This document shows, in pieces, positions 18,506-26,249 of a stretch of 64,000 nucleotides of DNA. The DNA comes from Gordonia rhizosphera NBRC 16068. GTDB lineage: Bacteria > Actinomycetota > Actinomycetes > Mycobacteriales > Mycobacteriaceae. The stretch spans positions 1-64,000 of the forward strand of contig NZ_BAHC01000164.1 of NCBI RefSeq assembly GCF_000298195.1, read 5' to 3'. Position numbers and translations under genes: made by a program. The number at the start of each line of letters is the position of its first letter. Positions within the stretch are counted from its first letter, which is position 1. The notes beneath the pieces were generated by a model. It ran no database searches, was not told where the DNA came from, and worked only from the letters and a program-made list of their open reading frames with translations.

Positions 18506-19399
18506 GTGGCCACAATCGCATTCATCGGACTCGGGGTCATGGGTAGCCCGATGTCGATCAACATGGTCCGCGCCGGACACACCGTCGTCGGCTACAACCG
18601 GACACCCGCCCGATCCGCCGAACTCGTGAAAGTCGGCGGCAGCGCTGCCGCTTCGATTGCACAGGCGGTCCCGGACGCGGACATCGTCGCACTGATGGTC
18701 CCCGATTCCACGGACGTCGAGAAGGTGCTCACCGCCGACGACGGTGTGTTCGCGCACGCGACACCGCACACGGTGATCGTCGACTTCTCCAGCATCCGGC
18801 CGGACGTCGCGGTACGGATGGCCGACGCGGCACTCGCGCACGGGCATTCGTTTCTCGATGCACCGGTCTCGGGCGGCGAGGAGGGTGCGATCGCCGGCAC
18901 GCTCTCGATCATGGTGGGTGGTGACGATGCGGCGTTCGCCACTGCCACACCGGTACTCGAAGCGGTCGGCGGGACTGTCGCCCATGTCGGGCCGAGCGGG
19001 AGCGGGCAGCTCGTGAAGGCCGCCAATCAGCTCATGGTGGCGGCCAACATCGAGGCCCTCGCGGAGGCCTTGGTGTTCCTCGAGGCCCACGACGTGGACA
19101 CCGCGGCCGCGGTGCGGGTCCTCGCCGGCGGCCTTGCCGGATCGTCGGTTCTCGATCACAAGGCCCACCGGATGCTCCGTCGTGACTTCGCGCCGGGCGC
19201 CCGAATTGACCTGCACCACAAGGATCTCGGTATCGTCACCGCCGCTGCGCGCGATGCGGGGGTAATCACACCCATCGGTTCGCTCATGGCGACGCTGATG
19301 GCCTCGGCGCGCGCAAATGGCGACGGTGGCCTCGACCACGGCGCCCTGTTCCGCGGCGTGGAGCGGCTGTCGGGCCGACTCCGTGAGGCATCCGACTAA
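18506..19399 (+). CDS. glxR: 2-hydroxy-3-oxopropionate (tartronate semialdehyde) reductase
   Basis: 297 residues from a GTG start. A beta-hydroxyacid dehydrogenase with NAD(P)-binding GLGVMGSPMSINM, substrate-site DAPVSGGEEGA, the catalytic Lys region GQLVKAANQLMVAANIEAL and a C-terminal KDLGIV segment. With hyi it converts hydroxypyruvate/tartronate semialdehyde to D-glycerate. The genes are 25 bp apart and presumably cotranscribed. No gcl gene (glyoxylate carboligase) is in the window. Confidence 0.92.
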   Translation: MATIAFIGLGVMGSPMSINMVRAGHTVVGYNRTPARSAELVKVGGSAAASIAQAVPDADIVALMVPDSTDVEKVLTADDGVFAHATPHTVIVDFSSIRPDVAVRMADAALAHGHSFLDAPVSGGEEGAIAGTLSIMVGGDDAAFATATPVLEAVGGTVAHVGPSGSGQLVKAANQLMVAANIEALAEALVFLEAHDVDTAAAVRVLAGGLAGSSVLDHKAHRMLRRDFAPGARIDLHHKDLGIVTAAARDAGVITPIGSLMATLMASARANGDGGLDHGALFRGVERLSGRLREASD

Positions 19400-19431
19400 C
19401 CAAACCCATCCGACGATGGCGAGTCCGTCGC

Positions 19432-19491
19432 CGCTGCACCGTTTCGTTCCCGCGGATTCGATCGATGCAGCGGGAACAGATTCGTGCAGCG
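19432..19491. terminator. Two-step hairpin between convergent glxR and sdhB
   Basis: Nested inverted repeats: outer CGCTGCAC (19432-19439) with GTGCAGCG (19484-19491), inner GTTCCCGC (19446-19453) with GCGGGAAC (19470-19477), separated by equal 6-nt internal loops. The position between two converging genes suggests a bidirectional terminator. Confidence 0.65.
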
Positions 19492-19504
19492 ATGACCTCG
19501 CGGC

Positions 19505-20251
19505 CTATCGACGAAACAGTTTGTTACCCAACCACACCAACGGGTCGTAGCGACGATCCACGACGCGTTCTTTCATCGGAATCAGCGCGTTGTCGGTGAT
19601 CTTGATGTGCTCGGGACACACCTCGGTACAACACTTGGTGATGTTGCACAGTCCCAAACCGTGTTCGGCCTGCGCCGAATCACGTCGCTCGGCCACGTCC
19701 AGCGGATGCATGTCGAGCTCGGCAACCCGCATCAGGAAACGAGGTCCGGCAAAGTTCTGTTTGTTCTCCTCGTGATCACGGACCACGTGACAGGTGTTCT
19801 GGCAGAGGAAGCACTCGATGCATTTGCGAAACTCCTGCGACCGCTGCACGTCGACCTGTTGCATCCGGTACTCACCGGGCTTCAGACCTTCGGGTGGCGT
19901 GAACGACTGGATTTCACGGGCTTTCGCATAGTTGAACGAGACGTCGGTGACCAGATCGCGGATCACCGGAAAGGTCCGCATCGGGGTCACCGTGATGACC
20001 TCGTCCTCGGTGAACGTCGACATCCGGGTCATGCACATCAGTCGTGGGCGGCCATTCACCTCCGCCGAACAGGATCCGCACTTACCGGCCTTGCAGTTCC
20101 AGCGCACGGCCAAGTCGGGGGCTTGGGTGGCCTGGAGTCGATGGATGATGTCGAGCACCACCTCGCCGTCGTTGACGAGCACTGTGTAGTCCTCGAGGTC
20201 GCCGGAATCGGTGTCACCTCGCCAGACCCGGAACTTCGCGTCGTAGCCCAT
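19505..20251 (-). CDS. sdhB: Succinate dehydrogenase (Sdh1) iron-sulfur subunit
   Basis: 248 residues, the size of the M. tuberculosis Rv0247c protein. The [2Fe-2S] ligands lie in CKAGKCGSCSAEV plus a later RLMC. The second domain has CIECFLCQNTCHV and CNITKCCTEVCP for the [4Fe-4S] and [3Fe-4S] clusters. It passes electrons from the flavoprotein to the membrane anchor. It is the last gene of the four-gene sdh operon, 10 bp after sdhA. Confidence 0.95.
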   Translation of the reverse strand: MGYDAKFRVWRGDTDSGDLEDYTVLVNDGEVVLDIIHRLQATQAPDLAVRWNCKAGKCGSCSAEVNGRPRLMCMTRMSTFTEDEVITVTPMRTFPVIRDLVTDVSFNYAKAREIQSFTPPEGLKPGEYRMQQVDVQRSQEFRKCIECFLCQNTCHVVRDHEENKQNFAGPRFLMRVAELDMHPLDVAERRDSAQAEHGLGLCNITKCCTEVCPEHIKITDNALIPMKERVVDRRYDPLVWLGNKLFRR

Positions 20252-20261
20252 GTCAGTTCTC

Positions 20262-22181
20262 CTAGTTGGCTCCGGCGTCGGGGTGACCGGCGATCTCACC
20301 GGCGGTGTAGTACTTCTCGATCTCGGGGAAATCGAACAGTTCCAGCAGGTCCGGACGCATCGGGATCTGGTCCTCCTTGACCACGGTGACCTCCGGCACC
20401 GGCGACTCGTCGCCCGCGTCGGCGGTGCACACCAGCAGTGTCTTGCGCCAGTTCGGGTCCATCGCCGGGTGGTCGTCGCGGGTGTGGCCACCCCGACTCT
20501 CGGTGCGCAGGAGCGCCGCCTTGGCGACACATTCGCAGACCAGCAGCATGTTTCGCAGATCGACGGCGAGGTGCCAGCCGGGATTGAACTGCCGGTGTCC
20601 CTCTACCTGCATCCCGCCCAGCCGGCTTCGCATGGCTTCGAGGGCCGTGATCGCCTCTTGCACCTCCGCCTCTTTCCGGATGATGCCCACCAGGTCGTTC
20701 ATGAACTGCTGCAGTTCGGTGTGCAGTGTGTAGGGATTCTCCGGCTTGCCGTCGGCGGGAGGATCGAACGGCGCGAGCGCGTACGCCGCCGCCCGGTCGA
20801 TGTCGGCCGCAGAGACCTGGGGCCGGGTCTGCAGGGATTCGACATACGACGCCGCGCCGAGCCCGGCCCGCCGCCCGAAGACCAGAAGGTCGGACAACGA
20901 GTTGCCGCCCAACCGATTCGAGCCGTGCATCCCGCCGGAACATTCGCCGGCCGCGAACAGGCCCGGCACACGCGACGCCCCGGTGTCCGGATCGACCTCG
21001 ATCCCACCCATCACGTAGTGGCAGGTCGGACCCACTTCCATGGGTTCGGCCGTGATGTCGACGTCGGCGAGCTCTTTGAACTGGTGATGCATCGACGGCA
21101 GGCGACGAATGATCTCGTCGGCAGGCATGCGGGAGGCGATATCGAGGTAGACACCGCCGTGTTCGGTACCGCGGCCGGCCTTGACCTCTTCGTTGATCGC
21201 GCGGGCCACCTCGTCGCGTGGCAGGAGGTCCGGCGTACGGCGCGCGCTGTCGTTGTCCGCGAGCCACTTGTCGGCCTCTTCTTCCGACTCCGCGTACTGC
21301 CCCTTGAACACCGGCGGAATGTAGTCGAACATGAATCGCTTGCCGTCGGAGTTCTTCAGGACGCCCCCGTCGCCTCGAACACCCTCGGTGACCAGGATCC
21401 CCTTGACGCTGGGCGGCCACACCATCCCGGTCGGGTGGAACTGGATGAACTCCATGTTGATCAGGCTCGCCCCGGCACGCAACGCGAGTGCGTGTCCGTC
21501 GCCGGTGTACTCCCACGAGTTCGACGTCACCTTGAACGACTTGCCGATACCACCGGTCGCGAGGACCACCGCCGGGGCCTCGAACAGGACGAAACGGCCG
21601 GATTCGCGCCAGTAGCCGAACGCTCCCGAGATCGCGCCACCGTCTTTGAGGAGTTCGGTGATGGTGCATTCGGCGAACACCTTGATGCGTGACTCGTAGT
21701 CACCGGTGGCCGCGTGATCCTCCTGCTGCAGCGAGACGATCTTCTGCTGCATGGTCCGGATCAGTTCCAGACCGGTCCGGTCACCGACATGAGCCAGCCG
21801 AGGGTAGGTGTGACCACCGAAGTTGCGCTGGGCGATGCGCCCGTCGGCGGTCCGATCGAACAGCGCACCATAGGTTTCCAGTTCCCACACCCGATCCGGC
21901 GCTTCTCGGGCGTGCAGTTCGGCCATGCGCCAGTTGTTCAGGAACTTGCCGCCACGCATGGTGTCCTTGAAATGCGTCTGCCAGTTGTCCTTTTCGTTGG
22001 CGTTGCCCATCGACGCGGCACAACCACCCTCGGCCATCACGGTGTGGGCCTTACCGAACAGCGACTTGCACACCACCGCGACCGAATAGCCCTTTTCGCG
22101 GGCCTCGATTACCGCCCGCAGACCGGCACCGCCGGCACCGATCACAACAACGTCGTATTTGTGGCGTTCCGGTTCGGTCAT
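20262..22181 (-). CDS. sdhA: Succinate dehydrogenase (Sdh1) flavoprotein subunit
   Basis: 639 residues. FAD-binding GAGGAGLRAVIEA is at the N-terminus; KAHTVMAEGG contains the His expected to bind FAD covalently. The substrate and capping-domain segments include QFHPTGMVWP and VTEGVRGDGG, and the C-terminal helical domain has the HTRDDHP stretch. It oxidises succinate to fumarate. The arrangement and length match Rv0248c-type Sdh1. Confidence 0.96.
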   Translation of the reverse strand: MTEPERHKYDVVVIGAGGAGLRAVIEAREKGYSVAVVCKSLFGKAHTVMAEGGCAASMGNANEKDNWQTHFKDTMRGGKFLNNWRMAELHAREAPDRVWELETYGALFDRTADGRIAQRNFGGHTYPRLAHVGDRTGLELIRTMQQKIVSLQQEDHAATGDYESRIKVFAECTITELLKDGGAISGAFGYWRESGRFVLFEAPAVVLATGGIGKSFKVTSNSWEYTGDGHALALRAGASLINMEFIQFHPTGMVWPPSVKGILVTEGVRGDGGVLKNSDGKRFMFDYIPPVFKGQYAESEEEADKWLADNDSARRTPDLLPRDEVARAINEEVKAGRGTEHGGVYLDIASRMPADEIIRRLPSMHHQFKELADVDITAEPMEVGPTCHYVMGGIEVDPDTGASRVPGLFAAGECSGGMHGSNRLGGNSLSDLLVFGRRAGLGAASYVESLQTRPQVSAADIDRAAAYALAPFDPPADGKPENPYTLHTELQQFMNDLVGIIRKEAEVQEAITALEAMRSRLGGMQVEGHRQFNPGWHLAVDLRNMLLVCECVAKAALLRTESRGGHTRDDHPAMDPNWRKTLLVCTADAGDESPVPEVTVVKEDQIPMRPDLLELFDFPEIEKYYTAGEIAGHPDAGAN

Positions 22182-22244
22182 CTAGGTCAAGCCCCCCAAA
22201 CGTGAAATCGATTGCGCAACAGGCATTGCGAGCATGGCGACGGA

Positions 22245-23069
22245 TCAACCCACAAATCGCAGGTCAGAGATTGTGTTGCTGGCCACCAGCATGATGTAGA
22301 AATCGGTGAGCATCAGCGTGCCGAGCGTGATCCAGGCGAACTGCATGTGTCGGGTGTTGAGCTTCGAGACCTGAGTCCAAATCCAGTACCGGACAGGGTG
22401 CGCCGAGAAGTGCTTCAGGCGACCACCGGTGACATGCCGACACGAATGACACGACACCGTGTAGGTCCACAGCAGGACGACGTTCACCACCAGGATCACG
22501 TTGCCCAGTCCGAAGCCGAAACCACCGCCCTTGCCGTGGAACGCGATGACGGCGTCGTAGGTGTTGATCAATGAGACGATGACCGCCACATAGAAGAAGT
22601 AGCGGTGCGCGTTCTGAATGATCAGCGGAAGCCGCGTCTCCCCCGTGTACCGCGCATGGGGTTCGGCTACCGCACAGGCAGGCGGTGAGAACCAGAACGA
22701 ACGGTAATAGGCCCTGCGGTAGTAGTAGCAGGTCACACGGAAGCCCAGCAGAAACGGCAGGACCACGAAGCCGAGCGGGATCCACATCGGGAGTTCCGGG
22801 AACGGCGTCCCGAAATGGCTCGATCCCGGCACACACGATTCACTCAGGCACGGCGAATAGAACGGCGTCAGATAGTGATAATCCGCAACCCAGTAGGCAC
22901 TGCGGACAAACGAACGCACCGTCGCGTAGACGATGAAGACCGACAGCCCGAGCACCGTCAGCAGTGGCGACAGCCACCATCTGTCCACACGAAGGGTTCG
23001 CGCCGCAATGCGCGCCCGTCCCGGAGAAAAGACCCCGGTAGCCTCCCGCTCAGTCGCGGGGGCGCTCAC
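22245..23069 (-). CDS. sdhC: Succinate dehydrogenase (Sdh1) membrane anchor subunit
   Basis: 274 residues from a GTG that overlaps the preceding stop as GTGA. Five or so hydrophobic segments are visible. It matches the Rv0249c-type single large anchor instead of separate SdhC and SdhD. Two cysteine/histidine-rich spots occur, a CYYYRRAYYR...PPAC region and CHSCRH. A membrane-embedded Rieske-type cluster has been reported for a mycobacterial Sdh1; these residues are candidate ligands, which is my inference. Confidence 0.9.
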   Translation of the reverse strand: MSAPATEREATGVFSPGRARIAARTLRVDRWWLSPLLTVLGLSVFIVYATVRSFVRSAYWVADYHYLTPFYSPCLSESCVPGSSHFGTPFPELPMWIPLGFVVLPFLLGFRVTCYYYRRAYYRSFWFSPPACAVAEPHARYTGETRLPLIIQNAHRYFFYVAVIVSLINTYDAVIAFHGKGGGFGFGLGNVILVVNVVLLWTYTVSCHSCRHVTGGRLKHFSAHPVRYWIWTQVSKLNTRHMQFAWITLGTLMLTDFYIMLVASNTISDLRFVG

Positions 23070-23356
23070 TTCGTGCGCTCACGCGAGTGGAAGCCCAACC
23101 CTTCGTCTTGCGCACCGAGCCACGCCGCCTCGTCTGACTTGCTGTCGGGGACGTAGATCACGTCTTCCTTACCCTTCGCCCGCAGCACCGGCGGCGGCTT
23201 GTGCTCGAAGTCGTGCAGGTCGATCTCGAGCCGATCGAGGTCGTTGGTCATCCGGCGGACGGCATCGACATCCCCGTACTTGGTTTTCAGTGTGACGATG
23301 TGATGCCGCAGCACCCCGATGCTGCGATGGAGTTCGTTCATCTCGGCCGTTATCAT
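23066..23356 (-). CDS. Small conserved protein of the sdh1 operon (Rv0250c-like)
   Basis: 96 residues from an ATG preceded by GGAGGGA. Charged and without membrane segments, with an N-terminal helical stretch LHRSIGVLRHHIVTLKTKYG and a C-terminal SKSDEAAWLG. The position at the head of the Sdh1 operon, 4 bp overlapping the anchor gene, is the same as for Rv0250c in M. tuberculosis. Its role is not known; assembly or an accessory subunit is possible. Confidence 0.85.
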   Translation of the reverse strand: MITAEMNELHRSIGVLRHHIVTLKTKYGDVDAVRRMTNDLDRLEIDLHDFEHKPPPVLRAKGKEDVIYVPDSKSDEAAWLGAQDEGLGFHSRERTK

Positions 23357-23375
23357 GGCGTTCCCTCCAAGCCTA

Positions 23376-23391
23376 TGTGATAGACACCACA
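23376..23391. promoter_or_regulatory. Candidate CRP/GlxR-type site upstream of sdh1 operon
   Basis: TGTGA-TAGACA-CCACA, matching TGTGA-n6-TCACA in 9 of 10 half-site positions. It lies only 20 bp upstream of the first ATG of the operon, close enough that a bound regulator would probably repress. CRP-family control of succinate dehydrogenase is known in related genera. Candidate only. Confidence 0.4.
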
Positions 23392-23421
23392 GTACCGCCA
23401 GGACTCACTCAGTCAACGACT

Positions 23422-23557
23422 TTGTCCGAACGTGTCGGGCCGCTCGTGGGGCCTTCCCCCCGCGCGGAGCTGACGGCCGCTTCGACTCCTTGTCCGAACG
23501 TGTCGGGCCGCTCGTGGGGCCTTCCCCGCGCGCGGAGCTGACGGCCGCTTCGACTCC
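23422..23557. repeat. 68-bp tandem duplication in the divergent sdh1/DUF1801 promoter region
   Basis: Two adjacent 68-bp copies (23422-23489 and 23490-23557) differ at one base. Each starts TTGTCCGAACGTGTCGGG, contains GGGGCCTTCCCC and ends TTCGACTCC. The core CGAACGTGTC occurs a third time at 24033-24042. The repeats fill most of the 235-bp space between divergent genes and may carry a promoter or operator. Confidence 0.93.
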
Positions 23558-23591
23558 GAGTGGCCGGCCGGCACACCACTACGCTGAGCAT

Positions 23592-24014
23592 ATGGCGATC
23601 AAGACCCAGCCGACCGACGCGTCGGTGCAGGATTTCCTGGACGGCGCGTCCCCGGCCCGTCGGGTCGGCGAGGGACACCGCGTCGACGAGATCATGCGCA
23701 CCGAGACCGGCGCACAACCGGTGATGTGGGGCCCGTCGATCGTCGGCTACGGCTCCTACCACTACGTGTCGCCGTCGAAAACATCTCGGACCGAAGGCGA
23801 TTGGCCCAAGGTTGGGTTCTCGCCACGTAAGACCGCGATGACCTTCTACGGGCTGAAGGATCTGCCGGAGGGAGCTGCACTGCTACCCGAACTCGGCACG
23901 TACACCGAGGGAGCGGGGTGCGTATACGTCAAACGGCTGGAGCAGATCGACATCGACGTTCTGCGTCAACTCATCCGTATCGCGTTCAGCCGCGGCGATG
24001 ATCCCCGCCCCTGA
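23592..24014 (+). CDS. DUF1801 family protein
   Basis: 140 residues starting at the ATG just after the tandem repeats. Family features are KTQPTDASVQDFLDG, PVMWGPSIVGYGSYHY and GDWPKVGFSPRKTAMTFY, typical of DUF1801/YdhG-like proteins of the SufE-iron-chaperone-like fold class. Function is unknown. In-frame codons upstream run through the repeats and are not considered coding. It is convergent with a methyltransferase gene. Confidence 0.88.
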   Translation: MAIKTQPTDASVQDFLDGASPARRVGEGHRVDEIMRTETGAQPVMWGPSIVGYGSYHYVSPSKTSRTEGDWPKVGFSPRKTAMTFYGLKDLPEGAALLPELGTYTEGAGCVYVKRLEQIDIDVLRQLIRIAFSRGDDPRP

Positions 24015-24149
24015 ACAACCCGCGATCAGCGTCGAACGTGTCCGACAGCGCCGTGAAAAGCGGATCGACGCGACCGGCTTCGGTCAAGCGTGATGGGCGC
24101 CTCCGCGACCGGTTCACCGGAGGTGTGGTGGCCGACGAAGGTGCCACGA

Positions 24150-25001
24150 TCAGCCCGTAAATTTCTCAGGGTTGTTCACGGAGCCAGCGTCGCGCCGCAA
24201 CGGATACCGTTCGTACTCGACCGGGATCAGACCGATCGGGTCATCCGGAATCACGCCCTCGCGACGACGGGCCACCGCCCGCACGTAGCCGAGGTATTGC
24301 CCGGCGTCGGCTTCCAGAGCTCGGATCTCGGTCTCGTTGTCCGGCGCGATCGCGTTCTGCCATTGCAGCCAGTACTGCCACCCGTCTTCGAGTGCGTCAG
24401 ATAGCTCGACGTCGACCACGCCCGAGCGCGTCCATTGCCGACGCCACCACTGCGCGGAATGCAGGCACGCCATGCCCGGTTCCCACCACTCCCGCAGATG
24501 CGCCGGCGGTTCTCCGTCGATCTCACTCAACAATCCGGCTCCTGCGATCCCAAATCGGCCTCCCGGCCGCAACAGTCGCATGAGATAGCCGAGGTACAGG
24601 TCGTCGGTGCCGTAGTACACGTACGAGTCGATGCTCACGATGGCGTCGAAGAAGTCGCGAGCGAACGGCAATGCGCGTGCGTCTGCGTGTAGGGGGAACA
24701 CCGATGCGGCCACTCCGGCATCGCGAATCCGTTGTGCGCGTTCGTCTACGCCGAACCACAGGTCGACAGACCAGATCTCGACGCCGAACTCGCGATGTAG
24801 GAACACCGACGACGCACCTCGCCCGGCCCCGAGATCGAGGACGCGCATTCCGGATTGCAGGTCCATTGCCTCGCACAGCCACTCGGTCAGCCACAGCGAG
24901 TTCGCTCCCCCGCTGACTGCTGCACGGACCCAATCCGGGTTATACCCGGATGCCCGGGGAAACCTGTCGTTGTGGGACGATCCGCCGACAATGTCAGACA
25001 T
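24150..25001 (-). CDS. Class I SAM-dependent methyltransferase
   Basis: 283 residues from the ATG at 25001. SAM motif I is VLDLGAGRGASSVFLHRE, followed by acidic SVDLWFGV and LLRPGGRFGIAGAG. The tryptophan-rich segment REWWEPGMACLHSAQWWRRQW resembles methyltransferases acting on small molecules such as sterols or quinones, but the substrate cannot be told. The start overlaps a possible 55-residue upstream reading frame by 8 bp. It differs in sequence from the other methyltransferases in the window. Confidence 0.82.
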   Translation of the reverse strand: MSDIVGGSSHNDRFPRASGYNPDWVRAAVSGGANSLWLTEWLCEAMDLQSGMRVLDLGAGRGASSVFLHREFGVEIWSVDLWFGVDERAQRIRDAGVAASVFPLHADARALPFARDFFDAIVSIDSYVYYGTDDLYLGYLMRLLRPGGRFGIAGAGLLSEIDGEPPAHLREWWEPGMACLHSAQWWRRQWTRSGVVDVELSDALEDGWQYWLQWQNAIAPDNETEIRALEADAGQYLGYVRAVARRREGVIPDDPIGLIPVEYERYPLRRDAGSVNNPEKFTG

Positions 25002-25161
25002 ACGCCGCTCCGCTCGAAGGTGCGGTCTTCCGCTCAACCACGATGCCGACGACATCGAGTACATCGTCGACGGCGCGTTCGAGGTCCGACACCGCATGGA
25101 CAGGGCTGCGGCAAACGGTACCAGGCCGCTTGCCGATCCCGACCAGGACTTTCGCTCGCAT
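24994..25161 (-). CDS. Possible 55-residue protein overlapping the methyltransferase start
   Basis: An ATG frame of 55 codons ends in TGA 8 bp inside the methyltransferase gene, as in translational coupling. The product begins MRAKVLVGIGKRPGTVC and has an amphipathic middle, DLERAVDDVLDVVG. It is the only plausible coding sequence in the 382 bp before the DUF5995 gene. No strong ribosome site is seen and I do not recognise the protein; it could be a fragment of a longer lost gene. Confidence 0.3.
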   Translation of the reverse strand: MRAKVLVGIGKRPGTVCRSPVHAVSDLERAVDDVLDVVGIVVERKTAPSSGAAYV

Positions 25162-25353
25162 TGAGCGGGACGCCGGGCGCTCCGGTTGATCCGACCCGAC
25201 GTTGATTATCGTCTCGACGCCGCCGCTGCACTGCTACGTCTTCGCGAAGGCGAACACAGACTGCACCGGTTGAGCGACACCCATCCCAGGGCACCAATAA
25301 CCAAGGGACGCTGAAGCTGTCGCGGATGTGGCGTGAGCCACTTCGGTTTGAAT
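25162..25353. other. Intergenic stretch without recognised genes
   Basis: Divergent spacer between the methyltransferase unit and the DUF5995 gene. No convincing reading frame, RNA gene or repeat was seen; promoters for both directions should lie here. Confidence 0.5.
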
Positions 25354-25378
25354 CGAACCTTACGCACCAGTAAGTTCG
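25354..25378. promoter_or_regulatory. Inverted repeat before DUF5995 gene, possible TetR-type operator
   Basis: CGAACcTTAC-GCACCA-GTAAGTTCG: half sites CTTAC and GTAAG are separated by 6 bp and extended outward to CGAAC/GTTCG with a one-base offset. It ends 5 bp before the ATG at 25384, so a bound protein would block translation initiation or an early promoter. Confidence 0.35.
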
Positions 25379-25383
25379 CGGCC

Positions 25384-26241
25384 ATGCCCAAGACCACGAT
25401 CGCCGGCACGACGGTCCGTCGAGCGATGATCGCCGTGGGTGCACTCGCGATGGTCGCATTCACGGCGCCCGTCGCGCATGCCACCTCCGGAACGACGACC
25501 TGTAGGCCGACACTGCCGACGGCGGAGCGTCAGCACATCGCCGACCTGTCCGCACCGTTGGCGAACCGCACACTGACCGAGGCCCGCGACAATGTCCATG
25601 AGATCGCCTCCATCTGGGCCGGTCAGGGAGACCCTCGCGGCGCCTTCGCCGACGTCTATGCTCCGATCCTCGACGTCACCCTCCGATCCATCGCGCAACA
25701 CGCCTATCAGGAGACACCGTGGGCGGAGCGTCTCGCGGTGAACTTCGTCAATCGCTACCTCGAGGCCGTCAACGCGCACGTCACCGGCGGCGAGGTGCCC
25801 CGCGCATGGCAGCAGCACTTCCAGTTCGCCACCGACTGCCGGCACAGCGGTGGCCGGGTGGCCACCTCGGGGATGAACTCCCACTTGATTCTCGATCTCC
25901 CGGCAGCCATCGTCGCGGTGCACACCGACGCGGACCAATGGGCCGACTTCAACCACTATGGAGAGATCCTCGGAAGCGCGACCCCCGACATCATCGCGTC
26001 GATCAAGGAGGATTACGGCACCGACCTGACCGAACTGTTCACCGCTTCGATAGTCGGCGACGCGATCGGCGAACAACGGGCGACGGGTTTGTTCTTCCAG
26101 AGCGTGCGCGCCGCGGCGTGGGTGAGCGGGCGCGGGCTGTCGAATCCGGTCACCAAAACGGCGACCTACGGATCGATGTGGGCAGAATGGGCGACCGCGG
26201 AGGCCGCCCTCGATACATCCGATGCGGTCGGCCTGTTCTGA
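25384..26241 (+). CDS. DUF5995 family exported protein
   Basis: 285 residues from the ATG at 25384. A Sec signal peptide (MPKTTIAGTTVRRAMIAVG...APVAHA) is followed by a Cys-containing start of the mature protein. The domain has WAERLAVNFVNRYLEAVNAH, VPRAWQQHF and the family core SGMNSHLILDLPAAIVAV, then RAAAWVSGRGL. These match the DUF5995 pattern, whose members have conserved Asn, His and Asp of unknown role. It appears monocistronic and convergent with the cytochrome b operon. Confidence 0.82.
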   Translation: MPKTTIAGTTVRRAMIAVGALAMVAFTAPVAHATSGTTTCRPTLPTAERQHIADLSAPLANRTLTEARDNVHEIASIWAGQGDPRGAFADVYAPILDVTLRSIAQHAYQETPWAERLAVNFVNRYLEAVNAHVTGGEVPRAWQQHFQFATDCRHSGGRVATSGMNSHLILDLPAAIVAVHTDADQWADFNHYGEILGSATPDIIASIKEDYGTDLTELFTASIVGDAIGEQRATGLFFQSVRAAAWVSGRGLSNPVTKTATYGSMWAEWATAEAALDTSDAVGLF

Positions 26242-26249
26242 CGCTCAGG

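Noticed and set aside
24100-24123. Hairpin CCTCCG...CGGAGG between the convergent DUF1801 and methyltransferase genes as a terminator
   Set aside because: The stem is only 6 bp around a 12-nt loop, which is expected by chance in sequence of this composition.
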